Positions 37,201 to 49,400 of a DNA stretch of 64,000 bases are shown here, one piece after another. The first letter of the stretch is position 1. Every line of letters begins with the position of its first letter. Origin of the DNA: Nageia nagi (lineage: Eukaryota > Pinophyta); NCBI GenBank assembly GCA_050084985.1, contig JBITNC010000001.1, positions 31,868,001-31,932,000 of the forward strand, written 5' to 3'. The translations under genes were made by a program, and so were the position numbers. Below the pieces are notes generated by a model. The model was given only the letters and a program-made list of their open reading frames with translations, did no database searches and was not told where the DNA came from.

Positions 37201-38995
37201 GCCAAGGCCCTCATGTTATCTTAGGAAAGTCTCAAGACCCACATGGGTCCCCCATACCCCTTCACATCTACACATTGGTCAAAAAGGCCCTTGAGTCCCT
37301 ACACCTAGCTTGCAAAAGCTTTGAATCCTTTTTTAAAATCAAAATTCCTCTTATAAATAGTTCCTTTAATTTGAAAGAATAAAACAATACTTGCACGAAT
37401 TTTGGGAATTCCATATTAAATATAAAATCCTTTTCATCAATCCCATATGTATATTTATTAGACCTATAAGCACCTAGAGGAATATTCTTCTCATAGGTTT
37501 CAAGGTAGATTTAAAACCAATGAGGAATTTACAAACAAGAAGGCATATGAGGAGCTTCTAATATATTACTAACATAAATATTATCTCTAAATATTTATGC
37601 ACCCAAACCAAAGGTATTAATAGGGGTCTTAACCTTAAAACTCTATTGTAAAAAAAATCATAAAACCTCATACCAAATCTATACATGGATTTCAAAACCA
37701 CTAGAATTTTAAAAGGAACATTCTAGCATGGATATAAACTAAATCCTCAACCAATCATAATTTAGTAATACTATAAGCTAAACAAAATCACTTGCAAGTA
37801 AATAAAACTAAGACTATTATTTTAACAAACACCTATTGATAAAATAATAAAGTTTTCATAAAATATAGAAAGGCAAAAAAATATAAGAAGCAAACCTCAA
37901 CTAAATTTCACAATTGTCAAAGGATTTGGCTCTAAAATTGCAAAACTTTTCTACTCCAAAATACTAAATACAAGAAATGAATGTAAAAGCTCCACCCTAG
38001 GGCTCTATTTATAATTTTTTTACAAGGGTTAGGCTAGAAAATAACTAGGAGTGACAATACCACTTAAACTCAAATGAGTGGAAGTTAATTCTTAAGTGGA
38101 AATATCTTTCCACTTAGTCATCAATCAACACTTCAGTGGATTGAGTTCCATTGACACACCTCAACATAAAACTGGCACACCTAACTTGTAACTAAGACAC
38201 AATAGTTAAAACTGAGACACCTCATGTAATTAGGTATAATTAAATATTATTTAATTACAAATAATATCTTAAAGGCTTAGTGAACTCTAGCCTTTATCAA
38301 TTAACCAATCATAACTCATCTAGCTTAATTTATATTTTTTAAGATAAATAATAATATTTAATATTAGGAATTACTATTTTTAATTAGTAATTAACCTTAA
38401 CTAAGAAGTAAGAAGTAATGCATACACATTCTCACAAAATACTTAAATACATATATTTAAATAATTAAGCTTTACCTTTTTCCTACCTAGTTAGTTCTCT
38501 TAATTATCTTTACCTACTAATATTAATTATTAAGGATCCTAAGATAATTATACTAACATCTTTGGCAATCATCTTAGGCATATAAATATTTTCAACTCAA
38601 GTTTAAGAACACAACTAGGTAATCATAAACACATATTAACAATCCTAGGAAGCTTATCTTGCCCCATGATGCTATATATATATGCAACCATTTACCCAAT
38701 TGTCTTAATGTCTTGATCTTATATAATCATATGAATCACTAGTAATTATTCATTTCTAAACCATTCAAGAGCATCCCACCTTTTATTACCTATCACCTGC
38801 ATATCATAAAACCACTTGCAGTAGTAACATGTACATATAGGTAGGATAAGTAATCATTATCCTTATCTTGGATTTCATAATTTTAAATGAATAAAATTGT
38901 AACAACAATTTTATTCAAATAACATATATTCATTGTCTCCTCTCATAATAAACCAAGACACCAAGGGGAATCTAAGGTAGATTTGGGCTATAACA
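34273..38995 (-). repeat. Giant LTR copy C
   Basis: 4723 bp. It begins TATAACGACCC (the TG has become TA) and ends GGGCTATAACA. To the right the sequence acctcctaattac leaves the polypurine-tract pattern after a few bases, so the array stops here. Confidence 0.85.
35690..36290. repeat. AT-rich tandem repeat of about 85 bp in LTR C
   Basis: The third instance of the nested array, with the same landmarks as in LTRs A and B. Confidence 0.87.
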
Positions 38996-39148
38996 ACCTC
39001 CTAATTACAACTAAACTTGTAGTTGTAGCAAATGGAATTATCTTCAATCATTATCTAGTTATGCCATAGGCATCCCCTTTTGAGCTTTAGAAGCTCATTT
39101 TCAAATCAATGGTTGAGAATTTGCTAGAGAGCAGGCCGATCGACCATG

Positions 39149-39265
39149 AAATAGTTTTTAGCCTTTGGATTTAATTTTTAATTTGTTTTACATGGCCACT
39201 TGTGTTGTCATTATACTAATGTTACATATTATCATACTATATCTTTTAACTAATCATATGATTGA
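39149..39265 (+). repeat. Left terminal inverted repeat
   Basis: About 115 bp pairing with 40640-40752 at roughly 85% identity by eye. Similarity fades inward after ctaatcat. Confidence 0.82.
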
Positions 39266-40639
39266 TTATCAAGAGTAGTAATTTATCAAAATATATTTAA
39301 TAAGTTTAAACTCCATATCTATATTTATATATTATTCTATCCCATATCAATTATACTTGAAGAAATATGATGTTATATTCTTGCACAATCCTCTAAATTT
39401 TGCAACTCATAATAATTGAGGGAGCAATCCATCACATTTTACTACAATACAAAGAAGATGCAATATATTTATGATTTTTAATACATTTCAATAGTTATAA
39501 TATAATTTCTATTCACTATGATATTATATGGATGTTCCTTATGCATTATTAAGAGGATATATCCTATGTGAATACTTTATTTTATTATTATATTTTCTAC
39601 TAATATGATTACAAATTACTAGAGTAAAATAACATGCAAATACGATATTATCAAAGTGAATACATGAAGTAATAGTTGAAATTCATAATATTATAATAGA
39701 CTTTCAATGCATAAATATTTAACTATGCTTTTGTTTACTATAAATTTTATGTATGATTTAAAAAATAAATACTTATCTATAATCTCTAAAAACCAATGAA
39801 TATAAATTATTTATCAATTATTCAAGATTCTATAAGTTCTTTTTATGTATAGTCTTAACAATTTATATGATAATAAAATAAATAATAATAATTTAAAAAA
39901 ATTAAAATAATAATAATAATAATAATGTAAGCATAATAATCCGAAATTAATTGTAAAAATTTATCTTGATTTGTAGAGACATTTTGAAAAAAAAATAAAA
40001 AAGTATATTGTTATGCAAATATCAATAATTTTTAACTTTCAAAGTATTAAAGAATGACAATTGTTGTTAAGTTATAAGTTAATAGTTATAATAGTAAAAT
40101 ATAAGTATGTGGTATTAGTAAAAATATTTTATAAGACAATGATTCTAAATTGATCGAAATGATTATGAAATTAAATATTTATTTTAAATATAATCTTCCT
40201 GTAATCATAAGATATTAATTATGTGTTTGCACCTATAGGAATTGTAATCTAATAAAATATATTTTGCATTCAATCAAATAAAAGTTAAAGTAGATAATAA
40301 GATAAATGTTGAACTATACTTTTTAGATATATCATTGAAAACAAAATAACATCTACATAAGGAATAATAAAATTCAAATGGAAAATGTTATATTCAATCA
40401 TATAAAAAATATTATATACAATAATTACAAATGAAATTAAATAATAATAGACTAACTAAAAGTATTCAATAAAAATAAATTCATATATATTTTCACAGTA
40501 TGATATTGAACTATCATTTTTTAAAAGATCATATTTATAATTAATAACACACGTTATAACTGTAAATTTATTTTTAATATTATTTAATTCATTAAATATT
40601 TGTTATAAATATTTTATATTAGATAAGACATATTATTTA

Positions 40640-40752
40640 TCAATTAAATGATTAGTTAAAATATATATTATGATAATATGCAACATTAGTATAAGGACAA
40701 CATAAGCCATGTAAAACAAAAGAAAAAAAAATCCAAAGGCTAAAAACTATTT
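40640..40752 (-). repeat. Right terminal inverted repeat
   Basis: The reverse complement begins AAATAGTTTTTAGCCTTTGG as at the left end and continues in step through the ttaactaatcat motif. Confidence 0.82.
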
Positions 40753-43073
40753 TTGGGAAGCTATGAACTATTTGTACATGCTTACATTGAACATAAGGTT
40801 GCATGATGATCCCATATGCACAAGTGCCAAGGGAGAGGGAAAGAGGAGAGAGGATAAATAGGAGGGGAAGAGAAGCATGAAAGTATACTTACTTAGGTGG
40901 GGTCAATGGGTGATCAACAAGGCTAATGGCCTAGGGAGGGAACTTCCATTACACTTGGGAGGGGGCTCTTCCTAGAATCTCTCAATACGAAGAGTGCACA
41001 TCATAATTTGTGGAAGAAGGACCTCACATCTGCATGGCCTCCACCAAGCCCAAATCTTAAACCACCAATATTGTGGGTCTTCCATTCATTTTTCATCTTT
41101 TACAATTACTATTGCAACCCATCAATATCATTTATTTGAATACTAGATGATTAAGACTTCAATTTCTAGATTGGGAATGGAATGGTTTCAAGTCAATACA
41201 AATTATATTCTTCTTGATAAGTAGATGATGTATATTCCTAGGTGATTAATCTTACATTCCAGCTTTGAGATGACTATCTACTTTAGTGTGGCCATATATC
41301 TTCAACTCCCTTTTCTCTACCTTACAAAGTTATTCTTCTTAAAATACAATGAACAACATTTTACATATGTAACTCCCTAATTGAAATATGATGGAACCAC
41401 TAGTTGGATCAAAGTAGGAGTAGAGAACTTGCCAACACTATAAATACACCTCAAATTTTCAAATAATGAGAGGTAAGGGAAAATATTGGTTTTTATTTTT
41501 TCATATGACCTCACCATCCTTCTTAAATCTCAATACCATAGTCTCTCATCCTTCTTTTCTTGTGATGATGTATTCATATTCTCCTTTAGCTTGCTGCTAG
41601 TTTCTTTCCCACAAATTTCTTATGAGTTTTAAACACAGTAATTTTGTGCTAAAAAGAAACGATTGTTCTTTTATCACACAAAATTGAAGTATATAGGTGT
41701 TTACTTCAAAAGAATTTGCATGCATTGGATTATATTTTCCATGTTTTGTATTCAATAAAAAGTTTAGGCAAGATTTCTTCAATATAGTTATGTATTACTT
41801 CTCTTTTACTTTTTATTTTCAACTTGTTCATACTTTGTATGCACATAAGCTGTTAAATTAATTTTAGTATACTAATGTTTGATTTTCTATACATAAGGTA
41901 TATGTTTAGGCTTCCTTTGTATATGTGTAAGCATTCCTTTAGAATACATATTAGTTATATTTGATAATGATAGTTGGTTACTCACTTGAGAGTGTTATAT
42001 TTACATCATAGGCATTTTCTCTAGAGAGGGAGAATGCATAATGTTGAATCAATGATTGTCAATCATTTTTGTACCATATTCAATGATGCAATTTTTTTAG
42101 AGAATCAATTTATTATGCCAAGTGTCTGTTAGCTTTATGTGGGGACTAAGGATGGTTGCTCTACTAGCAAAATGGATAGTTGGCATTATACTTGGGTTGT
42201 TGGAGAATATCCTATCCACCTTTCCCAAGACCATCAAATCCCACTCCAAAGGATCTTTAAAAGTGGATTAGATGTTGTAATGGTGAATACACGAGTAGAA
42301 GTGTACAAAAATATAAAACATGGAGAATACATGTAATTTATTTGATGAGATGCATGTAATAGTTACATCCTCACGACATGTAATGATCATAAAATATGGA
42401 TAACATGAGTGAATTTTAAGTAGGTACAATTTTCAAGAGTAAATCCCAACCCCAAAACCTTTTCCATATCCTTCCAGTGTGTACCATGATGGAAATTCTA
42501 GAAGAAGGTGTAGAAATCCCTTAAATATTGGTTGCAAAAAGCTATGCAAATAGTTGAGCAAGACTAGTAGATGAGTTTCGTAGTCACTCTTAATGTAATT
42601 ATTCCTAGGTAGATTATTATACATGTATTGTTGATCATAATTCACTAATCAATGCACTAAATTGGGTGCGCAATGAAGGCTACTTGGTACATGTACACCT
42701 CTTATGAATGTAGGAGCAAGGATTACATGGAAATAATTATTTTTGTTGGAGATGAAATATACTCCATCATATGTTCTCCTTTCAAATATTTCTTCTAAAG
42801 TGGGCAGTGAGGATGATGTTCTAAGTAAGGACATTGATGAAATAAAGAGGAAATAAGAAGACTCTTGGATGTATTTAGATTGAAGTTGGCAAAGTATTTG
42901 CACTTTTGTTATAGGAGATAGATTGAACACATGAGATCTGTGGTGATTTGAAGAAACTATCAAGTAAGATGATGGTAGTGGTTTATATTTCCAAATACAC
43001 CTATGTTGAATGATATGGAAGCTAAAAATAAAGAATTGCTGAGAAAAGTTGGCAATTGCATTTAGGTTATTAA
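40753..43073. other. Gene-poor flank left of the copia element
   Basis: No family was recognised. A 65-codon plus frame at 42139-42336 (MGTKDGCSTSKMDSWHYTWV...) has non-repetitive, protein-like composition, but I cannot name it. Near 42790-42840 a short stretch reads SKVGSEDDVLSKDIDEIKRK. Both could be exons of an unknown host gene that continues past the copia insertion. Confidence 0.35.
43069..43073. repeat. Target site duplication ATTAA (left)
   Basis: The five bases before the left LTR, repeated exactly at 51823-51827. Confidence 0.88.
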
Positions 43074-43582
43074 TGTTGGAATGTATAATGCATTACTATA
43101 AAGGTTTGTATTAAATCTTCTATATAAATTCACTAATACTTAAGCCTATCATTTGATACCTTAAGTATTTAAGTGAATATGATAATATAACTTGCCCTAC
43201 ACTCCATGTCATTAGCATTTTCCTTGGGTAAAAAGATGTGCATGTCATGCTTTTGTACATTGGATAAAAAGGTGATCCAAAGAAGAATTTTGGCCTATAA
43301 ATAGAAGGCTTCCTTTTGATGATCACACACCAAAATTATGGAGTAAAGTTATGCTATAGGATATAAGTGTAGGACTTGAGATTAGAAGAATTATAAGAGA
43401 GTTGTATTTGTGACTAAAGTAAAGATCTAGTTAGTGGATGTACTCCTAGTTGGAGGAACCACTTTACATCTTGAGTTACTTTATGAGATTATCTTATTTG
43501 TGAGATTGTTAGATATTAATTTGAGAGCTTTCATGTGATCTTGGTAGTTTATAATTTTTCTTGTTATATTTCAATTTTCTCA
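43074..43582 (+). repeat. 5' LTR of copia element
   Basis: 509 bp from TGTTGGAATGTATAATGC to CAATTTTCTCA. It is matched by 51331-51822 with scattered differences. The start TGTTG is common in plant copia LTRs. Confidence 0.93.
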
Positions 43583-43584
43583 TT

Positions 43585-43596
43585 TGGTATCAAAGC
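43585..43596 (+). promoter_or_regulatory. Primer binding site of copia element
   Basis: TGGTATCAAAGC starts two bases after the LTR and differs from the plant initiator-Met site TGGTATCAGAGC by one G-to-A change. Confidence 0.9.
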
Positions 43597-46411
43597 TTGT
43601 GTGGAAGCTCTTCTTCTACATCTTGGAGGTTCCTCATTAACTTGAAGTCTTTTCATCTTGAAGGCTTACCTACTCTTCATTGTTGAGGTAAAACTAAGAA
43701 AAGGTATAATATCCTTCCTTCTTGGTTATTATTGGAATATTGTATTTTACTACTAACATGTTATTGTTTATATGTTAGTTTCTTTTTGTTTGCAAAATAT
43801 ACCTAACAAATTGTAAAAAACAAAATCTACTAATCCATTATGTTGCAATTTTTATTGCTACAATTTTTTTAAATGGGGTTATTGAATACATTTTTTTTAA
43901 TATTATATTTAATATTACAAATAAAATATTTCAAAATTTGCTACAAAAAAATGGAGAAAGAGTTATTATACAACATTGCAATATGTGTCAAAAAAAAATT
44001 AAATATTTTTTACTAACTCAAAATAAAAAGGAAGAGATTATTCTTTTAATTTTTGGAATTTATTGTATTACATTAAGAGGGGGGAAGAAAAGTAATAAGC
44101 TACAAAATTTTACTTTTAGATACAATCCTAATGTATTTACATTTTTTGCCTTGAGTATTTTTTTTCAAATTTCTAAAAAAAATTTTGGAGGAATTTTTTT
44201 TTGAAAGGGCATCATCCAAAACCCTATGCACTATTGTCTTTTTTCCTACATTGGCACTCATGGCCACAACCATGTCTAAGAGGACATATTAAAGGTGTAA
44301 GTTCTATTGGTTTACTATGCAAAATGGGGGAAGCTAATAAGGCCTACAACCTCTATCGTAGCCTCTCCCAACTATCCCCATTCTTCCCTTATCACATCAT
44401 TGTATCATAGCCCTTGCTAGGCCTATGAATTCCATTGTGACCTCTCCCATCCACCTCCATTCTTCCTACTCATAGGTACCTCTCCTCATTTTGAACCTCT
44501 ATTATCTTTTTGTGGTCCTTTTAAGTCTCCTTGCATGTGCCTTTGGTGGCACCTCTCTCACTAACTGCTTTGCACCTCTCTAGCCCTCTTGGCCTATGTA
44601 ACCCTCCTTCTATGCTATGTTACATTCTCCTATCAAGTGGAGGCATTCTCCTCCTTATCTAATTAGCACTCATGGACCCTTATTACATTTCACTCCTCCC
44701 ATTTTTAGCCTCCTACATCTATCATGTCTTCCTTGATGACAATTCTATATGCTTCCTTCTCCATCTCCAATGCATGCCTCCTCCAAGGACCCTCTCTTGT
44801 CTTATGACATTACGTAAACTAAGAATAGTACCCCTTCTACAATTATACACCTTATTTATTATCTGCCTCCTTTCTATTTCCTCTCTCCCTACTCAACATT
44901 TTTTTTACCTTACCTACTTTCTAAGAATGATGATTACTTGCAATGCATCTACTTTGTTAATGCATCGTATACTCCTTGGTAAGAGAGAGGAAGGGGGGTT
45001 CATCATCATTTTTTTTAAAGGCATTTTTTTTAAAAACACTCCATTAAGATTAAATCCTGACTTAGAGTATTTTTTGGGTTTGCTTAAAGTCCTTGGGTAA
45101 AAATATGTATTAAATATTTTTTTTCCAAGAGTTAGTAGGAGCATAATGATTTTTTTTTTAAATGCTTACTTGCTTAACGAAAGAAAATATTCTAAATGCC
45201 TACAATCAAGTTTACTCTAAAAGGCAATTTTTTTAGGACTTTGATGCATACTTAGGATTTTTTTTTTAAGTTATAATGCATGCTTACTTTTTTTTTTAAG
45301 TTATGGATTAATGCATGCTTATTTCTTTTAAGTTATGGATTAATGCATGCTTACTTAATTTTTTTTAAGTTATGGATTAATACATGCTTACTTAAATTTT
45401 TTTTTAAGTTATAGATTGATGCATGCTTACTTAAATTTTTTAAAGCTATGTGAATAATGCATTTTATAATTCTTAAAGCTTAATTTTTATCCATGCTCAA
45501 GGACTTAATGCTTAGGACTTAATTTTTTAAGATGCATGAATACATGTTGAGTATTTATCCTTGTGTAAAGAATGGAATGGACTTGTGCAAAATAAGTGAT
45601 GATATAAAGATATCTTTTAAAGGTTAGTAAACAAAATCCATTGGACACTTAGGTTTCAAATCATGAATGGATGATATTTTATTTATGCTCTTTTACTTCA
45701 TATTTCACATTTTGATTTATTTGCTTATGCAAATAAAAATGCAAACATTGATATGAGAAACATCTTAAAATGAATACATTTGCATGTATATTCTGCAACA
45801 TAACTTATTTGAAGAGCCATGAGGTGAGGACAGATGGATTGAAACCTCTAAATTTGACAATCTAAATGGTGAAAAGTCTATACTACTTAATTGCCCTTAA
45901 GTTCTCTATTGGTATGGACATAACTCTATTAGGTGGATAGGTATGTGTGTAGTGATACCACATATATACATATCATTTCAAAGATTATCTTGATAACCTA
46001 GGAGGATAACTTAAAACTTAATTAAGATTAATAATTTGATCGATCTAATAAATATCAAAACTTTCAAAAATAGTTAATACTTCTCCTTATGAAAGTATGT
46101 TACTACTCAAGAGGAATGGTTAAAGATTGTAAGACCTGAACTCCTCTTGTGTGGGCATTCAAGTAAAAGCCTAATTTTAGATAAAAAAAACAAGCTTCAA
46201 CAATGTCACTCTACATCTACAATTCTTGAGATGAGAAATGTATTTGGATACATAGGTTATTATTTGAGTTGTAAAATATTTGCACTTGTGAATCAAATCA
46301 AGCATATTTTTAGTGTTAATTATAAAATGTATTATTTACTTGGTTAAAATTTAACATTTAATCTTAATTATTAAAACCACATGCTTATTATTTCACATTC
46401 TTATGTAGCAA
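43597..46411 (+). other. Long untranslated leader of copia element
   Basis: About 2.8 kb between primer site and gag with no recognised coding sequence. It includes homopolymer A/T tracts (43860-44200), a pyrimidine-rich part (44200-44900) and a tandem repeat (45262-45445). Copia gag usually starts within a few hundred bases of the LTR, so the leader is either a lineage trait or the product of a later insertion. Confidence 0.6.
45262..45445. repeat. Tandem repeat of about 45-50 bp in copia leader
   Basis: Four to five units of tttaagttatggattaatg followed by catgcttacttaa, separated by T-runs of variable length. T-run slippage explains the length variation. Confidence 0.8.
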
Positions 46412-49400
46412 ATGGAAGACTCCTTTTTAACCAAACACATTCTTGATAGTTCCAACTATGAGATTTGAGAACCTCATATGAGAGCTAAATTACAGGCAAA
46501 GAAGTTTTGCCAAATAGAGAATAAGAACTTTGTACTTTCTACAGATGAGGAGGTATTAAAAACTTACAACACAAAAAATGAATTAGCAACCTCCTTAATT
46601 TATCATGTAATTTTAGATGATGTGCTCCTGATGATATCCTCTTCAACCTCAGTAAAGGAAGCATGGGATAAGCTAAAGTAAATTCACCTTGGTTCAAACT
46701 TTTCAAGAAGATTTACCATTCTTCAAAAGTTGCTTCAATCTCATCAAGGGGAAGATGAAAATATGGCTATCAATTTGAATAAAATCATTGACCTAAGGAC
46801 CCAACTTGTTATTTATGTATGCAATTAGATCAATAATGAGTTTATTGTCTTCATCATTCTTCAAATCCTCTCTTCAAAGTTTGGATATTTTGTACTAGTT
46901 ATAAAAATAAGACTTAATGATGAAGGAGTCGTCTCCTTTGAAAACCTTTCAAGGCACTTATTGAAGCATAAAAAAAAATTTAATAATAAAAGATTAATTT
47001 TTTCTCCTAAGGATAATAATGTTGCTCTTAGAGCAACCAAAACTTCTTTCAAAAAGAAGTTCAACCATCAAAAGAAATATTATCCTTCTTCCTCTAAAAA
47101 AATTGAGAAAAGAGGTAATGGCCATAATAGTAATATAAAAAATAGAAATAATAATCACGATAGCAAAAATAACAGCAACAACAATTACTTCAAATAAAGA
47201 GATGGAAAAGGCAAAGTAAATACTCTTTATCATAAAGAAAATTTTGATGGTAATTGTAACTATTATGGCATTTAAGGTCACAAAGAAGTTGATTATTACA
47301 AAAATAAAAGAGATAAAAAGTACAAAGGTAATGAAAATATAAAAACCTATAAAAGAAAGAAAAATACTCATGCTAGTTTTGCTATGGCACTCTACTCCAT
47401 GTCTTCTAATTTTTCATCTGAATGGATTGTTGACTCTGGTTGCACTAATCACCTATGCTTTAAAAAAGAAAAGTTTAAGAACTTTCATAAGTATAATAAA
47501 AATGTAGTTGTGATAGTGATAACTCTACCTTTGAAATCTAAAGAATTAAGAGTGTACTAATTCATAAAAAGGTTCTTAAAAATGTTTTCTATATTCTTAA
47601 GTTAAAGATGAATCTTCTCTCCATGATTTAAATTACTAGAAAAGGGTACTCTTTTGAGTTTGACTCTTAATCATAGTGCATTAAGAAAAGAATTACCATT
47701 TTGGTTAAAGGATCAGTGAAAGATAACCTTTACATTATGGATCAAATTCTATCAAAGATGTATCTTGCTTCTAATGTGTGTTCTAAAGGTAATCTTTGGT
47801 ATCATCATTAAGGGCACCTTAACATAAGAGTATTCAAGTTATGAAAGACCAAGAACTTATGAAAGGTTTACCTTCAATTTCTCTTTTAATTTGTCTATGC
47901 AAGAAGTGCATTCTTAGTAAGATGCATAGATAAAAGTTTGAAAAAGATAAGGTAACAAGATCATCTCAATTTTTTCAACTTGTGCATTCATATTTGATGG
48001 GTCCATTTTAGACTAAATCACTTGGAGGAGCATATTATGTCTTGAATTTCATTGATGACTTTAGTAGGATGACTTTTAGGTATCTACTTGAGCATAAGGA
48101 TCAAACTTTTGAGACTTTTAAGATTTTTAAGGCCTTTTTTAAGAATCAAACTAACCTTAAAATCAAAATATTAAGATCAGATAATGAAAGAGAATATAAC
48201 AGTAATGAGTTTAATGACTATTGTGCTAAGTATGGAATTAAGAGGTAATTTACAATTTCATACACTCCTCAATAGAATGATATTATCAAAAAAAATAGAA
48301 TAATTATAGAGATGGCTAGATGCATGTTGGGTAATCTTCCTAAGTTCCTATGGGATGAAGCTATGAGCACTGTTATTTACACCTTGAATAGGTATCTCAT
48401 AAAACTTATTTAGAAAAAAACTTCTTTTAAGGTATGGTCAAGAAGAAAGCTAACATTTCTCACCTTAAGGTGTTTGGTTGTGAAGCTTTTTTCTAATGCA
48501 TCTCTATAGGTTATGATAGTTAGTATAAAAGTTATAGGCTCTACTCTTCAACCTATAAAGTAATGTTCATTTCAAAGGATGTAAAGTTCAATGAACTTCT
48601 TAAAAAATCTACTTCTAACAAGAATGTTGATGATCTAGAGGACTCTTCAATTGCTCCTAACTAGTTGGATATTGATATAAATAAATCATCTTAAAAATAA
48701 AATTTTCTAACACAAAGGGTAACAAGGAGCATGACCTTGAACAAATCCTTAATTACCAAGATTGACAACAACTATGAGCCTTAAACCTTCAAAAAATGTT
48801 TAAACATGAGTGCTAGATGGAAGCCATGAAAGTGGAGTATGAGGCACTTATGAAAAATAAAACTTGGGACTTGATTCGTTATCCCAATGATTAGAATGTG
48901 ATTAGTAATAAGTGGATCTAAAAGGTCAAGTTCAATTCAATTGAAGATATTGAGAAATACAAGATGAGGTTAGTAGTTAAAGGTTTTACTTAGAAATACA
49001 ATGTAGATTATGAAGAAACCTTTGCTCCTATGGCAAAGATGCCTACTATGAGAGTTATTCTTGCTTTTTCTATAGTTTAAAGATGGAAAGTTTTTCAATT
49101 TGATGTTAAGAATGCATTTTTCAATGGTGAATTGGATGTGTAAATCTTTATGAATCAACTAGAAGGGTTTATTATGGAAGGCAAAGAGTCCTTTATGTGT
49201 ATGCTAAAGAAGTCTTTGTATGGATTTAAGAAAGCACCTTGAGCTTGGTATAGAAAGATTTCAAGGTACTTTACAGATATCGAATTATCTAAATGTTTTT
49301 TTGATTTTGATCTATATTTGCTCAATCAAAAAAAAGATATGGTCTTGATTCTCCTTTATGTGGATGATCTTTTAATTATTAGAAATAATGATGAAATCAT

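Larger units (their letters stand above)
23401..38995 (-). mobile_element. Giant-LTR non-autonomous retrotransposon array (LTR-int-LTR-int-LTR)
   Basis: Three long direct repeats are separated by two short segments of 900 and 902 bp. The repeat boundaries behave like LTR ends: TGTAATGACCC at 28569 and ...GCTATGACA at 27668 (plus strand), i.e. TGTCATAGCCC...GGGTCATTACA on the minus strand. Just outside the 28569 boundary, the minus strand reads TTGGTATTAGATCC, an initiator-Met-type primer site with two mismatches. Just outside the 27668 boundary, the minus strand reads AAGGGGAGGAGGA, a polypurine tract. Both signals give minus orientation. No gag or pol was seen in either internal segment. A single element would be LTR-int-LTR, so the third LTR and second internal segment imply recombination between copies. 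The left LTR lacks its outer 390 bases, so target duplications could not be checked. Confidence 0.85.
39149..40752. mobile_element. 1.6-kb element with long terminal inverted repeats
   Basis: The left end (AAATAGTTTTTAGCCTTTGG, continuing through gttttacatggc, cattatactaatgtt and ttttaactaatcat) recurs inverted at the right end (aacattagtataaggacaac, gccatgtaaaac, ccaaaggctaaaaactattt). The interior is extremely AT-rich, with an AAT run near 39880-39926 and no coding capacity. Long inverted ends with a non-coding core fit a non-autonomous DNA transposon, such as a Mutator-like or other MITE-class element. No convincing target duplication was seen (gaccatg left, ttgggaag right), so the superfamily is open. 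Confidence 0.82.

Noticed and set aside
44672-45144. 142-codon plus frame and overlapping minus frame in the copia leader
   Set aside because: Pyrimidine-rich composition produces long open frames with Leu/Pro/Ser bias. No motif is present.
46961-47371. Overlapping frames on both strands, one strongly hydrophobic on the minus strand
   Set aside because: The plus frame is the Lys/Asn-rich nucleocapsid end of copia gag, and the minus frame is its low-complexity complement.
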